A DNA stretch of 41,925 bases from JBFELO01 sp041552055. Its GTDB lineage: Bacteria; Acidobacteriota; Thermoanaerobaculia; Thermoanaerobaculales; Sulfomarinibacteraceae. Positions 1 to 9,008 of the stretch are shown piece after piece; the stretch's first letter is position 1; each line of letters begins with the position of its first letter. The notes below the pieces were generated by a model. That model worked only from the letters and a program-made list of their open reading frames with translations. It did not search any database and had not been told where the DNA came from. The DNA lies in NCBI GenBank assembly GCA_041552055.1, contig JBFELO010000026.1, forward strand, positions 1 to 41,925, given 5' to 3'. The position numbers were made by a program, and so were the translations under genes.

Positions 1-2174
1 CGCCCGTGACGGGGGGCGGCGCCCCGGAAGCCGTGACCGTCAGGGCCGCCACGAGCGGGGTCTTTCGAGCTCTTCGGCTGAACCCCGTACTCGGCCGGGC
101 CCTGACCCCGGAGGACGAGGACCCGGAGGCACCGAACGAGCTGCTCCTCGGCCACGGGTACTGGAAGAGCCGATACGGAGGAAGCCCCGACGTATTGCAT
201 ACGATTCTCGAGTTAAACGGGGAACCGTGGGAGATCGTGGGCGTCCTGCCGTCGCACCTGCGCGGCCTCGACATCGATCCGCAGATCATCGCGCCAATGC
301 GTTTCGATCGGGAGGAACTGTTCGTCGGCAACATCGGCTACGACGCGGTGGCCAGGCTGCGGCCCGGTGTCTCCCCTGAACGGGCTCTCGCGGACATGAG
401 CCGAATGCTCCCCATGGCGTGGGAGAAGTTCCCTGGGGGCCCGGTGGCGAGCTCCAACGCGCCGAGCGACTACGCTCCGGTCCTGCGGACGCTCAAGGAA
501 GACGTCGTCGGCTCGGCGGCGAACCTGCTGTGGGTTCTGTTGGGCGGAGTGGGCGTGGTCCTCCTCATCGCGTGCGCCAATGTCGCCAACCTCTTTCTCG
601 TCCGGTCCGAAGCCAAGGAGACCGAGATGGCGGTGCGCACGGTGATCGGCGCCAACGGGGGGCGGATCGCCTGGGAGCACGTCAAGGAGAGCCTTTTGCT
701 GGGAATGCTCGGTGGTTTCGCAGGGCTGATCCTGGCATTCGTGTGCTTGCGAGTCGTCATCGCCGCCGACCTCGCACATCTCCCTCGGCTGACCGAGGTG
801 TCTCTGAGCCCCAGGGTTCTTCTGTTCGCCGCGGCCGTGTCGCTGGGCGCAGGTCTGATCAGCGGCTTCGTCCCGGGCCTGAGGCGCGGCGCGACAGGTT
901 TGATCGACACTCTGAAGCAGGGCGGGCAGGGCGGCATGCGGAGCCGTGACCGTCGACGCGTTCAGAACACCCTCGCGGTCGTTCAGATGGCGTTGACGCT
1001 GGTGCTGCTCGTCGCGTCCGGCCTCATGCTGCGCAGCTTCTGTGCCCTGTACGCCGTGGATCCCGGCTTCGGCGACCCGCACGACGTTCTGTCGTTCAGG
1101 GCCTCCGTTCCCTACAACCTGATCGAGGACGGCGGAGAGGCCGCCCTCGTCCACGAGGCCATTGCCCGTCGCCTCGCTGCGATCCCCGGCGTGGAGTCGG
1201 TCGGGCTGGCGTCCGGCATTCCCATGGGGGGCGGCAGCAACGTGAACCCGTTCTACGTCGATGGGGTCTCCCCTCCGGGCGACGGGCCTCCGCCCATGCG
1301 CCGCCACAAGTGGATCGGAGAGGGCTACTTCGAGACGATGCAGATTCCTGTGCTCGCCGGTCGGGCCTTCACGTGGGACGAAGTCCACGACCGCTTTCCG
1401 GGCGCTATCGTGTCGGAGGGGCTGGCGCGCGCCTACTGGGGCTCGCCGGAGGCGGCCCTGGGGCAGAGGGTCTCGGCCCGACCCGACCCCGTGCGGTGGC
1501 ACGAGGTCGTGGGTGTCGTTCCCGACGTGCGGGAGGACGGCCTGGACCAGGACCCGACGCCGATGGTGTACTGGCCCCAGGTGACGCTGGCGTTCTGGGA
1601 GGAATCGACCGAGGAGGATGTCCAGACCTGGTGGACGATGGGATTTGTGATCCGCAGCTCGCGGGTGGGGAACCCGGACTTCTTTGCGACCGTCCAGGAC
1701 GCAGTCTGGGGCGTCAACGCGAACCTGCCCCTGCGTTCGGTCGGCACGGTGGACGACCTGATGGACGACTCGGTGGCACGGACGTCATCGACCCTGATTC
1801 TGCTCTCCGTGGCCGGTCTCGTCGCCCTCATCCTGGGTGTAGTCGGCGTGTACGGAGTGATCGCCTACGCGGTCGCCCGCCGCAGTCGCGAGATCGGCAC
1901 CCGGATCGCCCTCGGTGCCCGGCGCGAGACGGTCATGCGAATGGTCCTCCGGCAGGGCTTCGTGCTCGCCGCCGTCGGGGTGGGCTTCGGTATCGCGCTG
2001 GCGCTGGGTCTGACCCGGCTGATGTCCGGCCTGTTGTACGGGGTGAGCCCACTCGATCCCGTCACCTTCGTCGCCGTGGCAGCCGGACTTCTCTGCGTGG
2101 CTCTCGTGGCGAGCTACCTGCCGGCACGAAGGGCCGCCGGGGTGGAGCCCATGGAGGCGCTGCGGGTGGAGTGA
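1..2174 (+). CDS. ADOP-type MacB/FtsX ABC transporter permease (5' end outside window)
   Basis: Inner-membrane permease of the MacB/FtsX superfamily, in the long two-FtsX-domain form common in Acidobacteriota. The first readable in-frame start is a GTG at 6, but the frame is open to the window edge. The visible protein begins inside the periplasmic MacB_PCD domain (residues ~1-170), so the N-terminus is missing. A first FtsX domain (~170-300, with the IACANVANLFLVR signature) is followed by a second periplasmic domain (~330-580) and a second FtsX domain (~595-722, with the REIGTRIALGA motif and a C-terminal PARRA..EPMEALR tail). Such proteins are thought to work with a MacB-like ATPase in efflux or lipoprotein/peptide export; no ATPase gene is visible here, and the substrate is unknown. 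Family assignment is firm. Confidence 0.9.
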   Translation, partial: PVTGGGAPEAVTVRAATSGVFRALRLNPVLGRALTPEDEDPEAPNELLLGHGYWKSRYGGSPDVLHTILELNGEPWEIVGVLPSHLRGLDIDPQIIAPMRFDREELFVGNIGYDAVARLRPGVSPERALADMSRMLPMAWEKFPGGPVASSNAPSDYAPVLRTLKEDVVGSAANLLWVLLGGVGVVLLIACANVANLFLVRSEAKETEMAVRTVIGANGGRIAWEHVKESLLLGMLGGFAGLILAFVCLRVVIAADLAHLPRLTEVSLSPRVLLFAAAVSLGAGLISGFVPGLRRGATGLIDTLKQGGQGGMRSRDRRRVQNTLAVVQMALTLVLLVASGLMLRSFCALYAVDPGFGDPHDVLSFRASVPYNLIEDGGEAALVHEAIARRLAAIPGVESVGLASGIPMGGGSNVNPFYVDGVSPPGDGPPPMRRHKWIGEGYFETMQIPVLAGRAFTWDEVHDRFPGAIVSEGLARAYWGSPEAALGQRVSARPDPVRWHEVVGVVPDVREDGLDQDPTPMVYWPQVTLAFWEESTEEDVQTWWTMGFVIRSSRVGNPDFFATVQDAVWGVNANLPLRSVGTVDDLMDDSVARTSSTLILLSVAGLVALILGVVGVYGVIAYAVARRSREIGTRIALGARRETVMRMVLRQGFVLAAVGVGFGIALALGLTRLMSGLLYGVSPLDPVTFVAVAAGLLCVALVASYLPARRAAGVEPMEALRVE

Positions 2175-2215
2175 TCTCGCCGCGCCTGTCCTCCTGAGAA
2201 GAAACTCGCCGCTGA

Positions 2216-2221
2216 TATACT
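2216..2221 (+). promoter_or_regulatory. possible -10 element upstream of the glutamine synthetase gene
   Basis: A TATACT hexamer lies 57 bases before the ATG at 2278, in the 103-base gap after the permease gene. No convincing -35 hexamer is visible 16-18 bases upstream, so this is only a candidate. It is reported because the surrounding sequence is GC-rich and the gap is the only place for a promoter of the downstream gene. Confidence 0.25.
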
Positions 2222-2277
2222 CCAGCCTCGATCGGGGATGGCCCCGTTCGCCACCAAAGGTCAACAGGGGATGACAG

Positions 2278-3693
2278 ATGTTTTCCAGCACCGGCGAAGC
2301 GCTCGAGTACATCAAAAAGCACGAGATTCGGCAGATCGACGTCAAGGTCGGCGACCTCCAGGGCCGCTGGCGTCGAATGACCTACTCCGCACAGAACGTC
2401 GGCGAGCGGCTGTTCGAGGAGGGCACCGGGATCAGCCTGTCTCCCTACCCCGGCTACCGCGCCGTGGAGTCGGGCGACATGAAGGTCGTGCCGGACGTGA
2501 CCACTGCCTTCCTCGACCCCTTCCACGAGTACCCGACGCTATCCTTCATCTGCAACATGCACATGAACGACGGCAGCCGCTACGTCCGCGACCCGCGGTA
2601 CGTGCTGCAGCAGGCCGAGGCATACCTCGGCACCGTGGTCCCGGGTGCCGAGGCCCTGTTCAGCCCCGAGCTCGAGTTCTACATATTCGACAACGCATCC
2701 TTCGGCGTCGAGGACCGGATGGCGTACTACGACGTCGAGGCACCCGCCGCCGGCTGGACGGACAGCGATGAACCCCTCTACCGTTTCGGCATGCCCAAGT
2801 GCGGCCAGGCCGACCAGCCGCTCGACCGCTACGCTCACGTCCGCGAGCACATGGTCGCCCACATCGAGGACGCCGGCATCAATGTCAAGTACCACCACCA
2901 CGAGCTCGGCACCCCGGGCCAGATGGAGGTGGAGGTGCTGTTCGACAGCCCGGTGCGCACGGCCGACGCCATGATGGTCATGAAGTACATGATCAAGAAC
3001 ACCGCGGTCGAGGACGGCTGCCTCGCGACCTTCATGCCCAAGCCGCTCTACGGCCACGCCGGCAACGGCATCCACTACCACCAGTACCTGGTCAACGGCG
3101 GCAAATCCATGTTCTACGACGCCGACGGCTACGGCGGGATGAACTCCACCGGCCTGAGCTATCTGGCCGGGCTGCTCCACCACACGCCTGCGCTGATGGG
3201 GCTCGGAAACGCCAGCACCAACTCCTACCGGCGCTTCGCCCCCAACCTCGCGGCACCCATGAAGCTGTTCTTCGGAGTCGGCAACCGGTCCTCGGCCCTC
3301 CGCATCCCCGGATACGCGATCAACGAACGCGAGGCCCGGGTCGAGTACCGGATGCCGGACGCGACGGCGAACTGCTACCTGATCGTCGCGGCCCAGCTGC
3401 TCGCAGGGCTCGAGGGCGTTGCCAAGGCGATGGACCCGTCAGCGATGGGATACGGGCCATTCGACGTCAACGTCTACGCCCTGCCCGAGGAGGAGCAGGC
3501 CAAGCTCAAGAACATCCCGACCGAGTTCGGTCCGGCGCTGGCGGCCCTCGACGAAGACCGGGAGTTCCTCAAGCAGGGAGGCGCCTTTGCCGATGAGCTG
3601 ATCGACGCCTGGCTGGAGGTCAAGCAGGCCGAGCTGATCGACGTGAAGGTGCGACCACACCCGCAGGAGTACATGGCCTACTTCGATCTCTGA
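2278..3693 (+). CDS. glutamine synthetase family protein (GlnA-like, 471 aa)
   Basis: ATP-dependent ammonia or amine ligase of the glutamine synthetase superfamily, class I-like in length. Visible family signatures are the paired glutamates in SPELEFYIF (~residues 127-135), the HHHELGTPGQMEVE segment, the ATP/glutamate loop GNGIHYHQ, NSYRRFAPN, and the C-terminal REARVEYRMPDATAN segment. A tyrosine sits in NVYALP, the position of the adenylylation loop NLYDLP of enterobacterial GlnA, but regulation there is unproven. The ATG at 2278 follows an AGGGG ribosome site ending at 2270. The gene converges on an M20 peptidase gene. It may be assimilatory GlnA or one of the GlnA-like ligases acting on other amines; the sequence alone does not settle this. 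Confidence 0.88.
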   Translation: MFSSTGEALEYIKKHEIRQIDVKVGDLQGRWRRMTYSAQNVGERLFEEGTGISLSPYPGYRAVESGDMKVVPDVTTAFLDPFHEYPTLSFICNMHMNDGSRYVRDPRYVLQQAEAYLGTVVPGAEALFSPELEFYIFDNASFGVEDRMAYYDVEAPAAGWTDSDEPLYRFGMPKCGQADQPLDRYAHVREHMVAHIEDAGINVKYHHHELGTPGQMEVEVLFDSPVRTADAMMVMKYMIKNTAVEDGCLATFMPKPLYGHAGNGIHYHQYLVNGGKSMFYDADGYGGMNSTGLSYLAGLLHHTPALMGLGNASTNSYRRFAPNLAAPMKLFFGVGNRSSALRIPGYAINEREARVEYRMPDATANCYLIVAAQLLAGLEGVAKAMDPSAMGYGPFDVNVYALPEEEQAKLKNIPTEFGPALAALDEDREFLKQGGAFADELIDAWLEVKQAELIDVKVRPHPQEYMAYFDL

Positions 3694-3872
3694 TGAGCCC
3701 GCACTTCCCACCAGCTTCCTACTGCGGCCGCCGATGCACCCCACCCAGCGGCGTTTTCTCCCCTCGGGGTGCTCGATGTACCTGAAGTACGACTCCGCGC
3801 CCCTCGGGTCGAAAACCCCACTGGGCACAGCACCTCGACGCCCTTGCGACGGAACCCGGCGAGAAGTACGTG
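3694..3872. other. convergent intergenic gap
   Basis: A 179-base gap between two convergent genes. It contains two near-identical CCCCTCGGG(G) stretches around 3765-3775 and 3799-3807 that could fold into short hairpins, but neither is followed by a T-run on either strand. No gene, tRNA or clear terminator was recognised. Confidence 0.4.
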
Positions 3873-5486
3873 CTACAGCGCGTCCGCCCAGGCGTCCAGG
3901 ATGTCCAGATAGGGGCGGATGCTCGTCAGGCGGGCGCTCTCCCTGGGCCCGTGCGGGCCGGCGCCGACCTGGCCGAAGACCACGGCGTGACCGATACCGT
4001 GCCGCGCGGCGTCCGGATTGCCGGCCTGCTGGATGGCCGCCAGGTGGCCGCCGTCGTTGCCGTGCAGCTTGACCAGGTCGGGGGAGGGGCTACCGGCCGC
4101 TGCCTGCCAGGCCTCGCGCAGAGCCACCAGGTCCGCGTGATCGTCCGGGCAGCGCCACGGCGGCAGATCGATGACCATCTCGAAGGCTCCCCAGGACAGG
4201 GTGTCGCGTAGCGTCCCCATCATCTCCTCGACCGCGTTCTTGTGGTCGAGCAGCTCACGGAGATCCATCCCGACCACGGTCTCGCCGCCGGTCACACCGA
4301 GCGGCTCGGACGCGATGCCGACCTCGATGCCGCCCGCGTCCAGCCCGGCGGTCCACGCCGCCACCGCGTCCGCGTCGGCGCCCGTGATCGCCAGCTTCAG
4401 CAACCCGGACCCGTCGTAGGTGTTGAAGTTCCCGTCCTCGCCGATCTCCACGCCGCCCAGCAGCACGTTCCCCTCACCGAACGAGGAAGCGGCCTGGACG
4501 GCTACCCAGGTGAAGATCTCGACAAGGCTGAGGTCCGACGCCGTGGCCTGCGCCGAGTGGATCGCCGTGCCCGGGATCCGCCGTGCCTGCACCGAGACCA
4601 CGCCGGGCACATCGGCGCCCTCATCGCCCGCGATGATGCAGAACGGGTTGACGAAGCCGCTACGCACTCCCGGCTGGCGGGCGGTTTTCGAAGCCGGCGT
4701 ATGGACCGCATTGAGGGTGGCGATCGTGGTGCGGCCCATCTCGATCGCGTCGGCGACCTGCCGAAGTGCGGTCATCCCCCTGCCGCCGACGCTTTCGAAC
4801 CGCATCCAGCGCCACGAGCGGTTTTCGGCGCACACCGGACCCACCACCGGCGCCGGATCCATCCACTCGAGCTCGCCGGTGCGCTCGCCGACAATCGCGA
4901 ACCGGACCTCCACACCCTTGGTGTCGCGCAGCCACCCGAGCGTCGACAGCGTGTGATGGGGCCTCGGGCTGCCGTTCTCCTCGGTGCACGACAGGGTCAG
5001 CAGGATCGGCGGCTTCGAACCCGGCCGCCGCTGCCGGCGCGCCATCCAAACGAGGAAGCTCGCGACCACGGTCTTCATGTCGGTCGCTCCGCGTGCGTGC
5101 AGGTCGTCGCCTTCGACGAACGGATCGAATTGGCCGTCCGACTTGGCCTGGACCACGTCCAGGTGGCCGATCAGCGCGATCGCCTCCCGAACGTCGGGGC
5201 TGTCCAGGTCGTTGTCCTTGAAGGTCACGATCAGAAACGGGAACGGCTCCTCGGCGGTCGGCGTTCGCTCGACCACCGCGAGGCCGTGGCGCTCGGCCCA
5301 GTCGCGCACCAACGCGGCGGTGCGGATCACGTCTGCGAGGCCCTCTTCCGATGTAGGGACGGTGATTCCGGGTATGGAGCACAGCTCCGCGGAGAGCGTG
5401 ACGATCTCGGCGACATCGGCGTCGAACCGGGCTGCGAGGGCCTGCTCGAAGCCGGGATCGCCGTATCGGTGGCGTGGGTCGCTCAT
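3873..5486 (-). CDS. M20 family metallopeptidase (dipeptidase/deacylase-like, 537 aa)
   Basis: Predicted cytoplasmic di-zinc hydrolase of the M20/ArgE/DapE/CPG2 family, acting on peptide or N-acyl bonds. The family ligands are visible: H108-x-D110 in IGHLD, D136 in the GATDMK segment, the E169-E170 pair in CTEEN (general base and ligand), a glutamate in GERTGE (~201-205), and a late histidine in GPHGPRE (~515). No signal peptide is present. The ATG is preceded by GGAGG with a short spacer. The protein is longer than the ~400 aa typical of the family, with extra sequence in the lid region. It lies 34 bases downstream of the aminotransferase gene on the same strand, so the two are probably cotranscribed in amino-acid or peptide catabolism. 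The substrate is unknown. Confidence 0.87.
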   Translation of the reverse strand: MSDPRHRYGDPGFEQALAARFDADVAEIVTLSAELCSIPGITVPTSEEGLADVIRTAALVRDWAERHGLAVVERTPTAEEPFPFLIVTFKDNDLDSPDVREAIALIGHLDVVQAKSDGQFDPFVEGDDLHARGATDMKTVVASFLVWMARRQRRPGSKPPILLTLSCTEENGSPRPHHTLSTLGWLRDTKGVEVRFAIVGERTGELEWMDPAPVVGPVCAENRSWRWMRFESVGGRGMTALRQVADAIEMGRTTIATLNAVHTPASKTARQPGVRSGFVNPFCIIAGDEGADVPGVVSVQARRIPGTAIHSAQATASDLSLVEIFTWVAVQAASSFGEGNVLLGGVEIGEDGNFNTYDGSGLLKLAITGADADAVAAWTAGLDAGGIEVGIASEPLGVTGGETVVGMDLRELLDHKNAVEEMMGTLRDTLSWGAFEMVIDLPPWRCPDDHADLVALREAWQAAAGSPSPDLVKLHGNDGGHLAAIQQAGNPDAARHGIGHAVVFGQVGAGPHGPRESARLTSIRPYLDILDAWADAL

Positions 5487-5520
5487 GGCGCCTCCGGTGG
5501 TGTGATGTGGCCGGTGGCCG

Positions 5521-6945
5521 CTAGCTCGCGGCCTCCACCAGTCGACCGAAGATACCGCCCACCTTCTCGACGTCCTCGAGGGTCACGGCGGCGGTGAGCC
5601 GGACCATCGAGGCGCCCTCTGGAGCGGGTGTGAACATCCCACCCGGGGCCCCCACCAGCCCGAACTCGTTGATCAAGAGCTCCGAGATCTGCATGGGGTC
5701 GGTCAGGGGCCGGCCGTCGCCGCCGCGGATCAGGCTCCGGCCGTCCGCGTCGACCAGCGCCGCCGTGCCGTAGAACGAGCCGCCGATGGAGAACGGCAGG
5801 GCGTACGCGTCGCAGGCGGCGCGCATCGCACGCCGGGTGGCGTCGAGCGCCTCGTAACGCGGACCCATCGCGGCATGGACGCCGCCAGGGAATGTGTGCA
5901 GGGCATAGGCGACCAGCGCGTCCTGCGGCCTGGGATAGCCGTTGATGGCGCGCATCCTGGTCAGCGCTGTGTCGATGACCACGTTGGCGATGGCGTCGTG
6001 GCCCTTCGGCGCCAGCCAGATCATGGTTCCGGTCTTGTTCTGCGAGCTCGTCACCTTGGTCTCGCCCACCAGCACGCCGAGGTAGGCCAGCGCTTCGGGC
6101 GCCAGCTCCCGCTCGAGCCAGCCGAGCGGCACCGCCTCGGCATGGCCCTCCGGCACCAGCGGCGAGTAGAAGGCGTCGATCATCACTGGCAGATCGGCCG
6201 CTGCCGCCGCCTCGATGTAACGCGCGAGCTCGGCGCGCTCCATGCCGACGCCGGTCGGGTTCGACGGCAGGATCGGCACCGCGGCGATCGGCGTCAGTCC
6301 CTCGTCGCGGGCGAAGTCGAGCGCCGCCTGCAGGCCCTCGGCCGAACTCGAAAGGCCGTGCTTCGGGATCGCCGGCGCGTGCACCATCTCGAGGTCGAGT
6401 GCCCTGGCCAGAGGCCGATAGCCGGACCACTCGAGGGTGTCGAACATCAGCGCCCTGGTACCGCTCTTGCCGGCCGCATCGGCACGGGCAAGCAGTCCGC
6501 GGAGGACCAGATCGATGGCGGTGCGTCCGGAGACGGTCTGGATCGTGCGCACCGGCGTGTTGTGCACACCCCAGCTCTCGACCAGCCGCGCGACGACAGC
6601 GGGGAACTGCTGCTGGTAGTTGCCGGGAAAGCCGAAGGCGTCGCCCGTGGTACGGCGAAGCTCGCTGCAGCCGGCGGCGACGATCCGGTCGCGCGCCTCC
6701 TCGATCCACGCCGGGAAGTCCGGGCTGAGCGGCTGCCCGACGTCGTCGATGTCGCCCGCCGACTGATCGATGACGTCGTGACCGGCGGCACGCCGATCCC
6801 GCGCGAGCTTCTTGAGGTCCGGCAAGGTCGGTAAGCCCGGGATCGGCACCGCGATCTGCGGCCGCTGGAGGCCAGGAGACTGCTCGAGGAAGCGCTCCAT
6901 GGCGACGGCCGACGGTGATCTCTCGGGATGGGTTGCGTGTGCCAT
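5521..6945 (-). CDS. PLP-dependent aminotransferase, fold type I-like (474 aa)
   Basis: Likely pyridoxal-phosphate enzyme of the class I/II aminotransferase fold. Visible features are the PSNPTG motif (~residues 250-256; the NP-T-G turn of AspAT-like enzymes), the IDAFYSP segment with the Asp and Tyr that contact PLP, a lysine-bearing stretch GETKVTSSQNKTG where the Schiff-base lysine should lie, and a C-terminal MVRLT arginine that would bind the substrate carboxylate. The lysine environment is atypical (no SxSK), so the catalytic lysine is not certain. The start at 6945 is a guess because the upstream ribosome site is weak. It is the first gene of a two-gene minus-strand unit with the M20 peptidase and is divergent from the TetR gene. 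The amino donor is unknown. Confidence 0.75.
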   Translation of the reverse strand: MAHATHPERSPSAVAMERFLEQSPGLQRPQIAVPIPGLPTLPDLKKLARDRRAAGHDVIDQSAGDIDDVGQPLSPDFPAWIEEARDRIVAAGCSELRRTTGDAFGFPGNYQQQFPAVVARLVESWGVHNTPVRTIQTVSGRTAIDLVLRGLLARADAAGKSGTRALMFDTLEWSGYRPLARALDLEMVHAPAIPKHGLSSSAEGLQAALDFARDEGLTPIAAVPILPSNPTGVGMERAELARYIEAAAAADLPVMIDAFYSPLVPEGHAEAVPLGWLERELAPEALAYLGVLVGETKVTSSQNKTGTMIWLAPKGHDAIANVVIDTALTRMRAINGYPRPQDALVAYALHTFPGGVHAAMGPRYEALDATRRAMRAACDAYALPFSIGGSFYGTAALVDADGRSLIRGGDGRPLTDPMQISELLINEFGLVGAPGGMFTPAPEGASMVRLTAAVTLEDVEKVGGIFGRLVEAAS

Positions 6946-7290
6946 TGCTTCAGCCCCAATCGAAAAGTGACGCGTTGCCGTTCCATTTCATCCGAGTACG
7001 CTCGGTGGACGAGCGTTATATCACGCGTCGCGTCCCGACACTACCGACGCCGGGGCGCAGGTCGTTCCTCGTACCGCGAGCGAACGCCTCTGCCGGCTGA
7101 GCTCCCCTCCCCGCCGCAAGATTCGCCAGCTCCGTCTCCTCGGTCAACGTGCACGGCATCGAAAGGCCCTGTCGTGCAGACACATCCCGTGGCGAGAACG
7201 GCATGCCTGCAACCGTCGGGCCGGATCAACGTAGTTGGTAACAGCGTTATGAAAAGTAACGCTGTTACACATTCTAGGGGACAAGGACTT
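6946..7290. promoter_or_regulatory. divergent intergenic region with TetR operator
   Basis: A 345-base gap between the aminotransferase gene (minus) and the tetR-like gene (plus). The left part (6946-7230) shows no recognised element. The right end holds a compound palindrome (7238-7268) immediately before the TetR gene. An in-frame reading upstream of the TetR ATG is open, but lacks any conserved sequence and is treated as noncoding. Confidence 0.6.
7238..7268. promoter_or_regulatory. double palindromic operator, probable TetR-family binding site
   Basis: Two 12-base arms, GTAACAGCGTTA (7238-7249) and TAACGCTGTTAC (7257-7268), are perfect reverse complements separated by 7 bases. Each arm is itself a small dyad, TAAC-N3-GTTA, centred at 7244 and 7262, so the site can be read as two 11-base TetR-type half-sites 18 bases apart. 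It ends 22 bases before the ATG of the TetR gene. Placement and structure fit cooperative binding by two TetR dimers and autoregulation of the tetR-queG-napHG-like unit. Operator geometry is seen directly; the identity of the binder is inferred. Confidence 0.75.
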
Positions 7291-7956
7291 ATGGGGATCA
7301 CGGAGAGGAAGGCGAAGCACCGTGACAGCCTTCGCCGGAAGGTGTTGGCGGCGGCGGAGGAGCTGTTCGTGACGGACGGCTACCACAACGTCTCGATGCG
7401 CAAGATCGCCAAACGGATCGAGTACTCGCCGACGACGATCTACCGTCTGTTCAAGGACAAGGACGAGATCATGGAGCAGCTGATCGCCGAGGGGTACCTC
7501 CGTGTCTACCAGCGCTACCAGGAGATCGTCGCCCGCGAGACCGAAGACCCACTCGCCACCCTCGAGCGGATTATCCGCAGCTACATCGAGTTCGCACTCG
7601 CCAACCCCCAGCACTACGAGCTGTGGTTTGCCACCAGCCACATCGAGGTGGTCGACGGCCAGCTCCACATGCGCCACGGCGCCGCCCGCTACAAGGTCTA
7701 CTACGTGTGGCTCGACTACCTCGAGGAGTGCAAACGTCGTGGTTTGCTCGCCGACAAGGACACGCTGGCGCTGTTCCAGCTGGTCTGGGCAGCCGTACAC
7801 GGCCTGATCTCGCTGCGGCTGCACCACCCGGGTTTTCCGTGGATGCCGCTGCAGGCACACGTCGACGAGCTGATCGGCATGATCGAGGGAGGTTTGAGTC
7901 GCGGCGAGGAGGAAACTTGCGTCGAGCCACAAACAGGGAAAACCCGCAACGCCTGA
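7291..7956 (+). CDS. TetR/AcrR family transcriptional regulator (221 aa)
   Basis: DNA-binding repressor-type protein. Residues ~13-60 form the TetR helix-turn-helix, with the characteristic A..LF...GY...SMRKIA segment followed by the recognition helix SPTTIYRLFKDKDEI. The remaining ~160 residues are the variable ligand-binding and dimerisation domain; the ligand cannot be read from the sequence. I chose the ATG at 7291 because AGGGG lies 10 bases upstream and the domain begins a few residues later; upstream in-frame starts would place the operator inside the coding region. The stop codon abuts the next gene, which makes it the first gene of a three-gene plus-strand unit with the Fe-S proteins. 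Its probable operator is at 7238-7268. Confidence 0.9.
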   Translation: MGITERKAKHRDSLRRKVLAAAEELFVTDGYHNVSMRKIAKRIEYSPTTIYRLFKDKDEIMEQLIAEGYLRVYQRYQEIVARETEDPLATLERIIRSYIEFALANPQHYELWFATSHIEVVDGQLHMRHGAARYKVYYVWLDYLEECKRRGLLADKDTLALFQLVWAAVHGLISLRLHHPGFPWMPLQAHVDELIGMIEGGLSRGEEETCVEPQTGKTRNA

Positions 7957-7970
7957 TGACGGAGGTGGTG

Positions 7971-8972
7971 GTGTACACGCGCAGAGAACTCACGAAGAGA
8001 ATGGCAGTCTTCGGTGCCACGTTGAGCATCGGCCCGCCCAGGGCATGGGCCACGGGACTGCTGGAGTCGGAGGCCGGCGAGATCCGCGGCGTCCCCGTTG
8101 CCTACCGTAGGATCTCCGTCGATACTCTCCTCCGCATCAAGGCGGACATGGACCGGATCCTCCGACGCGGTGACGTCAGTGACAACCCGACCTTCCGCAG
8201 CTACATCGAAAAACGCTGCTACGAGCCGCCGGAGACGATGCCCGACGCCCGGTCGGTGGTCATCCTGGCGGTCGCCGACCGGCGCCACGACGTCGACGTT
8301 CGAATCGAGGGCAGGCTGGTGACGGTCCCGATCCCACCTGGGTACACGCGCGACGAGGTGAGCCCGGAGGACGTGCAGACGTTCGTCCGCCGGTACGTTC
8401 TGCGCGACGACACGGCGAGGCTCGAACCCGTGCAGTTGCCGTTGAAGCTGGTGGCAGCGCGCGCCGGCTTGGCCGAGTACGGCAAGAACAACATCGCGTT
8501 CGTGCGCGGCCTGGGGAGCTTCCACAGGCTCCTGGGGTTCTTCACGGAACAGCCATGTCCCCCGGGCGGCTGGCACAGCGTGGGGCCGATGCACCTGTGC
8601 AAGGGGTGCAGCATCTGCCTGCAATGCTGCCCCACCGGAGCGATCCGTCCCGATCGCTTCGTGATCGACGCGGGTCGCTGCGTGACGCTTTACAACGAGC
8701 TGCCTGATCCAATGCCGGCGTGGATGCCGCCACGTGCCCACAACGCGCTCGTGGGCTGCACGCTGTGCCAGTGGACCTGCCCCGCCAACGTCGACGCGCT
8801 CGACCGGGTCGAGAAGCTCGCCGAGTTCACCGAGGAGGAGACGACGATGCTGCTGTCGGGCGAGATCGACGAGGCTCTCGGCGCGTCGGTGGCCGCCAAG
8901 ATCGAACGCAACGGCCTGTCCGGCGACCTGCTCCACCTGGCCCGCAACCTACGGCTGGTCGTCCAGGCATGA
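7971..8972 (+). CDS. Tat-exported QueG/reductive-dehalogenase-like double [4Fe-4S] protein (333 aa)
   Basis: Iron-sulfur protein related to epoxyqueuosine reductase QueG, a cobalamin enzyme. GTG 7971 is preferred over ATG 7956 because GGAGG at 7961-7965 fits it. The N-terminus then reads as a twin-arginine signal (TRRELTK at residues 3-9 followed by a short apolar stretch), which cytoplasmic tRNA-modifying QueG lacks. The QueG core is clear: AARAGLAEYGKNN (~162-174), LGSFHRLLG, then two cluster motifs, C210/C213/C216/C220-P and C237 plus C263/C266/C270-P. The QueG catalytic Asp position is occupied by Glu152 by ungapped counting. It is about 100 residues shorter at the C-terminus-plus-N-domain than typical respiratory RdhA enzymes. 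Its partner is the membrane polyferredoxin gene 36 bases downstream. Substrate unknown; not a safe QueG call. Confidence 0.8.
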   Translation: MYTRRELTKRMAVFGATLSIGPPRAWATGLLESEAGEIRGVPVAYRRISVDTLLRIKADMDRILRRGDVSDNPTFRSYIEKRCYEPPETMPDARSVVILAVADRRHDVDVRIEGRLVTVPIPPGYTRDEVSPEDVQTFVRRYVLRDDTARLEPVQLPLKLVAARAGLAEYGKNNIAFVRGLGSFHRLLGFFTEQPCPPGGWHSVGPMHLCKGCSICLQCCPTGAIRPDRFVIDAGRCVTLYNELPDPMPAWMPPRAHNALVGCTLCQWTCPANVDALDRVEKLAEFTEEETTMLLSGEIDEALGASVAAKIERNGLSGDLLHLARNLRLVVQA

Positions 8973-9008
8973 AGTCGACGGGCGACGGCGCACACCGGAG
9001 GCGATGAG

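Noticed and set aside
6928..7290. 121-codon N-terminal extension of the TetR protein
   Set aside because: It would include the operator palindrome and has no conserved sequence; AGGGG before 7291 supports the shorter protein.
7971..8972. Epoxyqueuosine reductase QueG for tRNA modification
   Set aside because: Twin-arginine signal, changed catalytic Asp and pairing with a NapHG-like membrane protein argue against a cytoplasmic tRNA enzyme.
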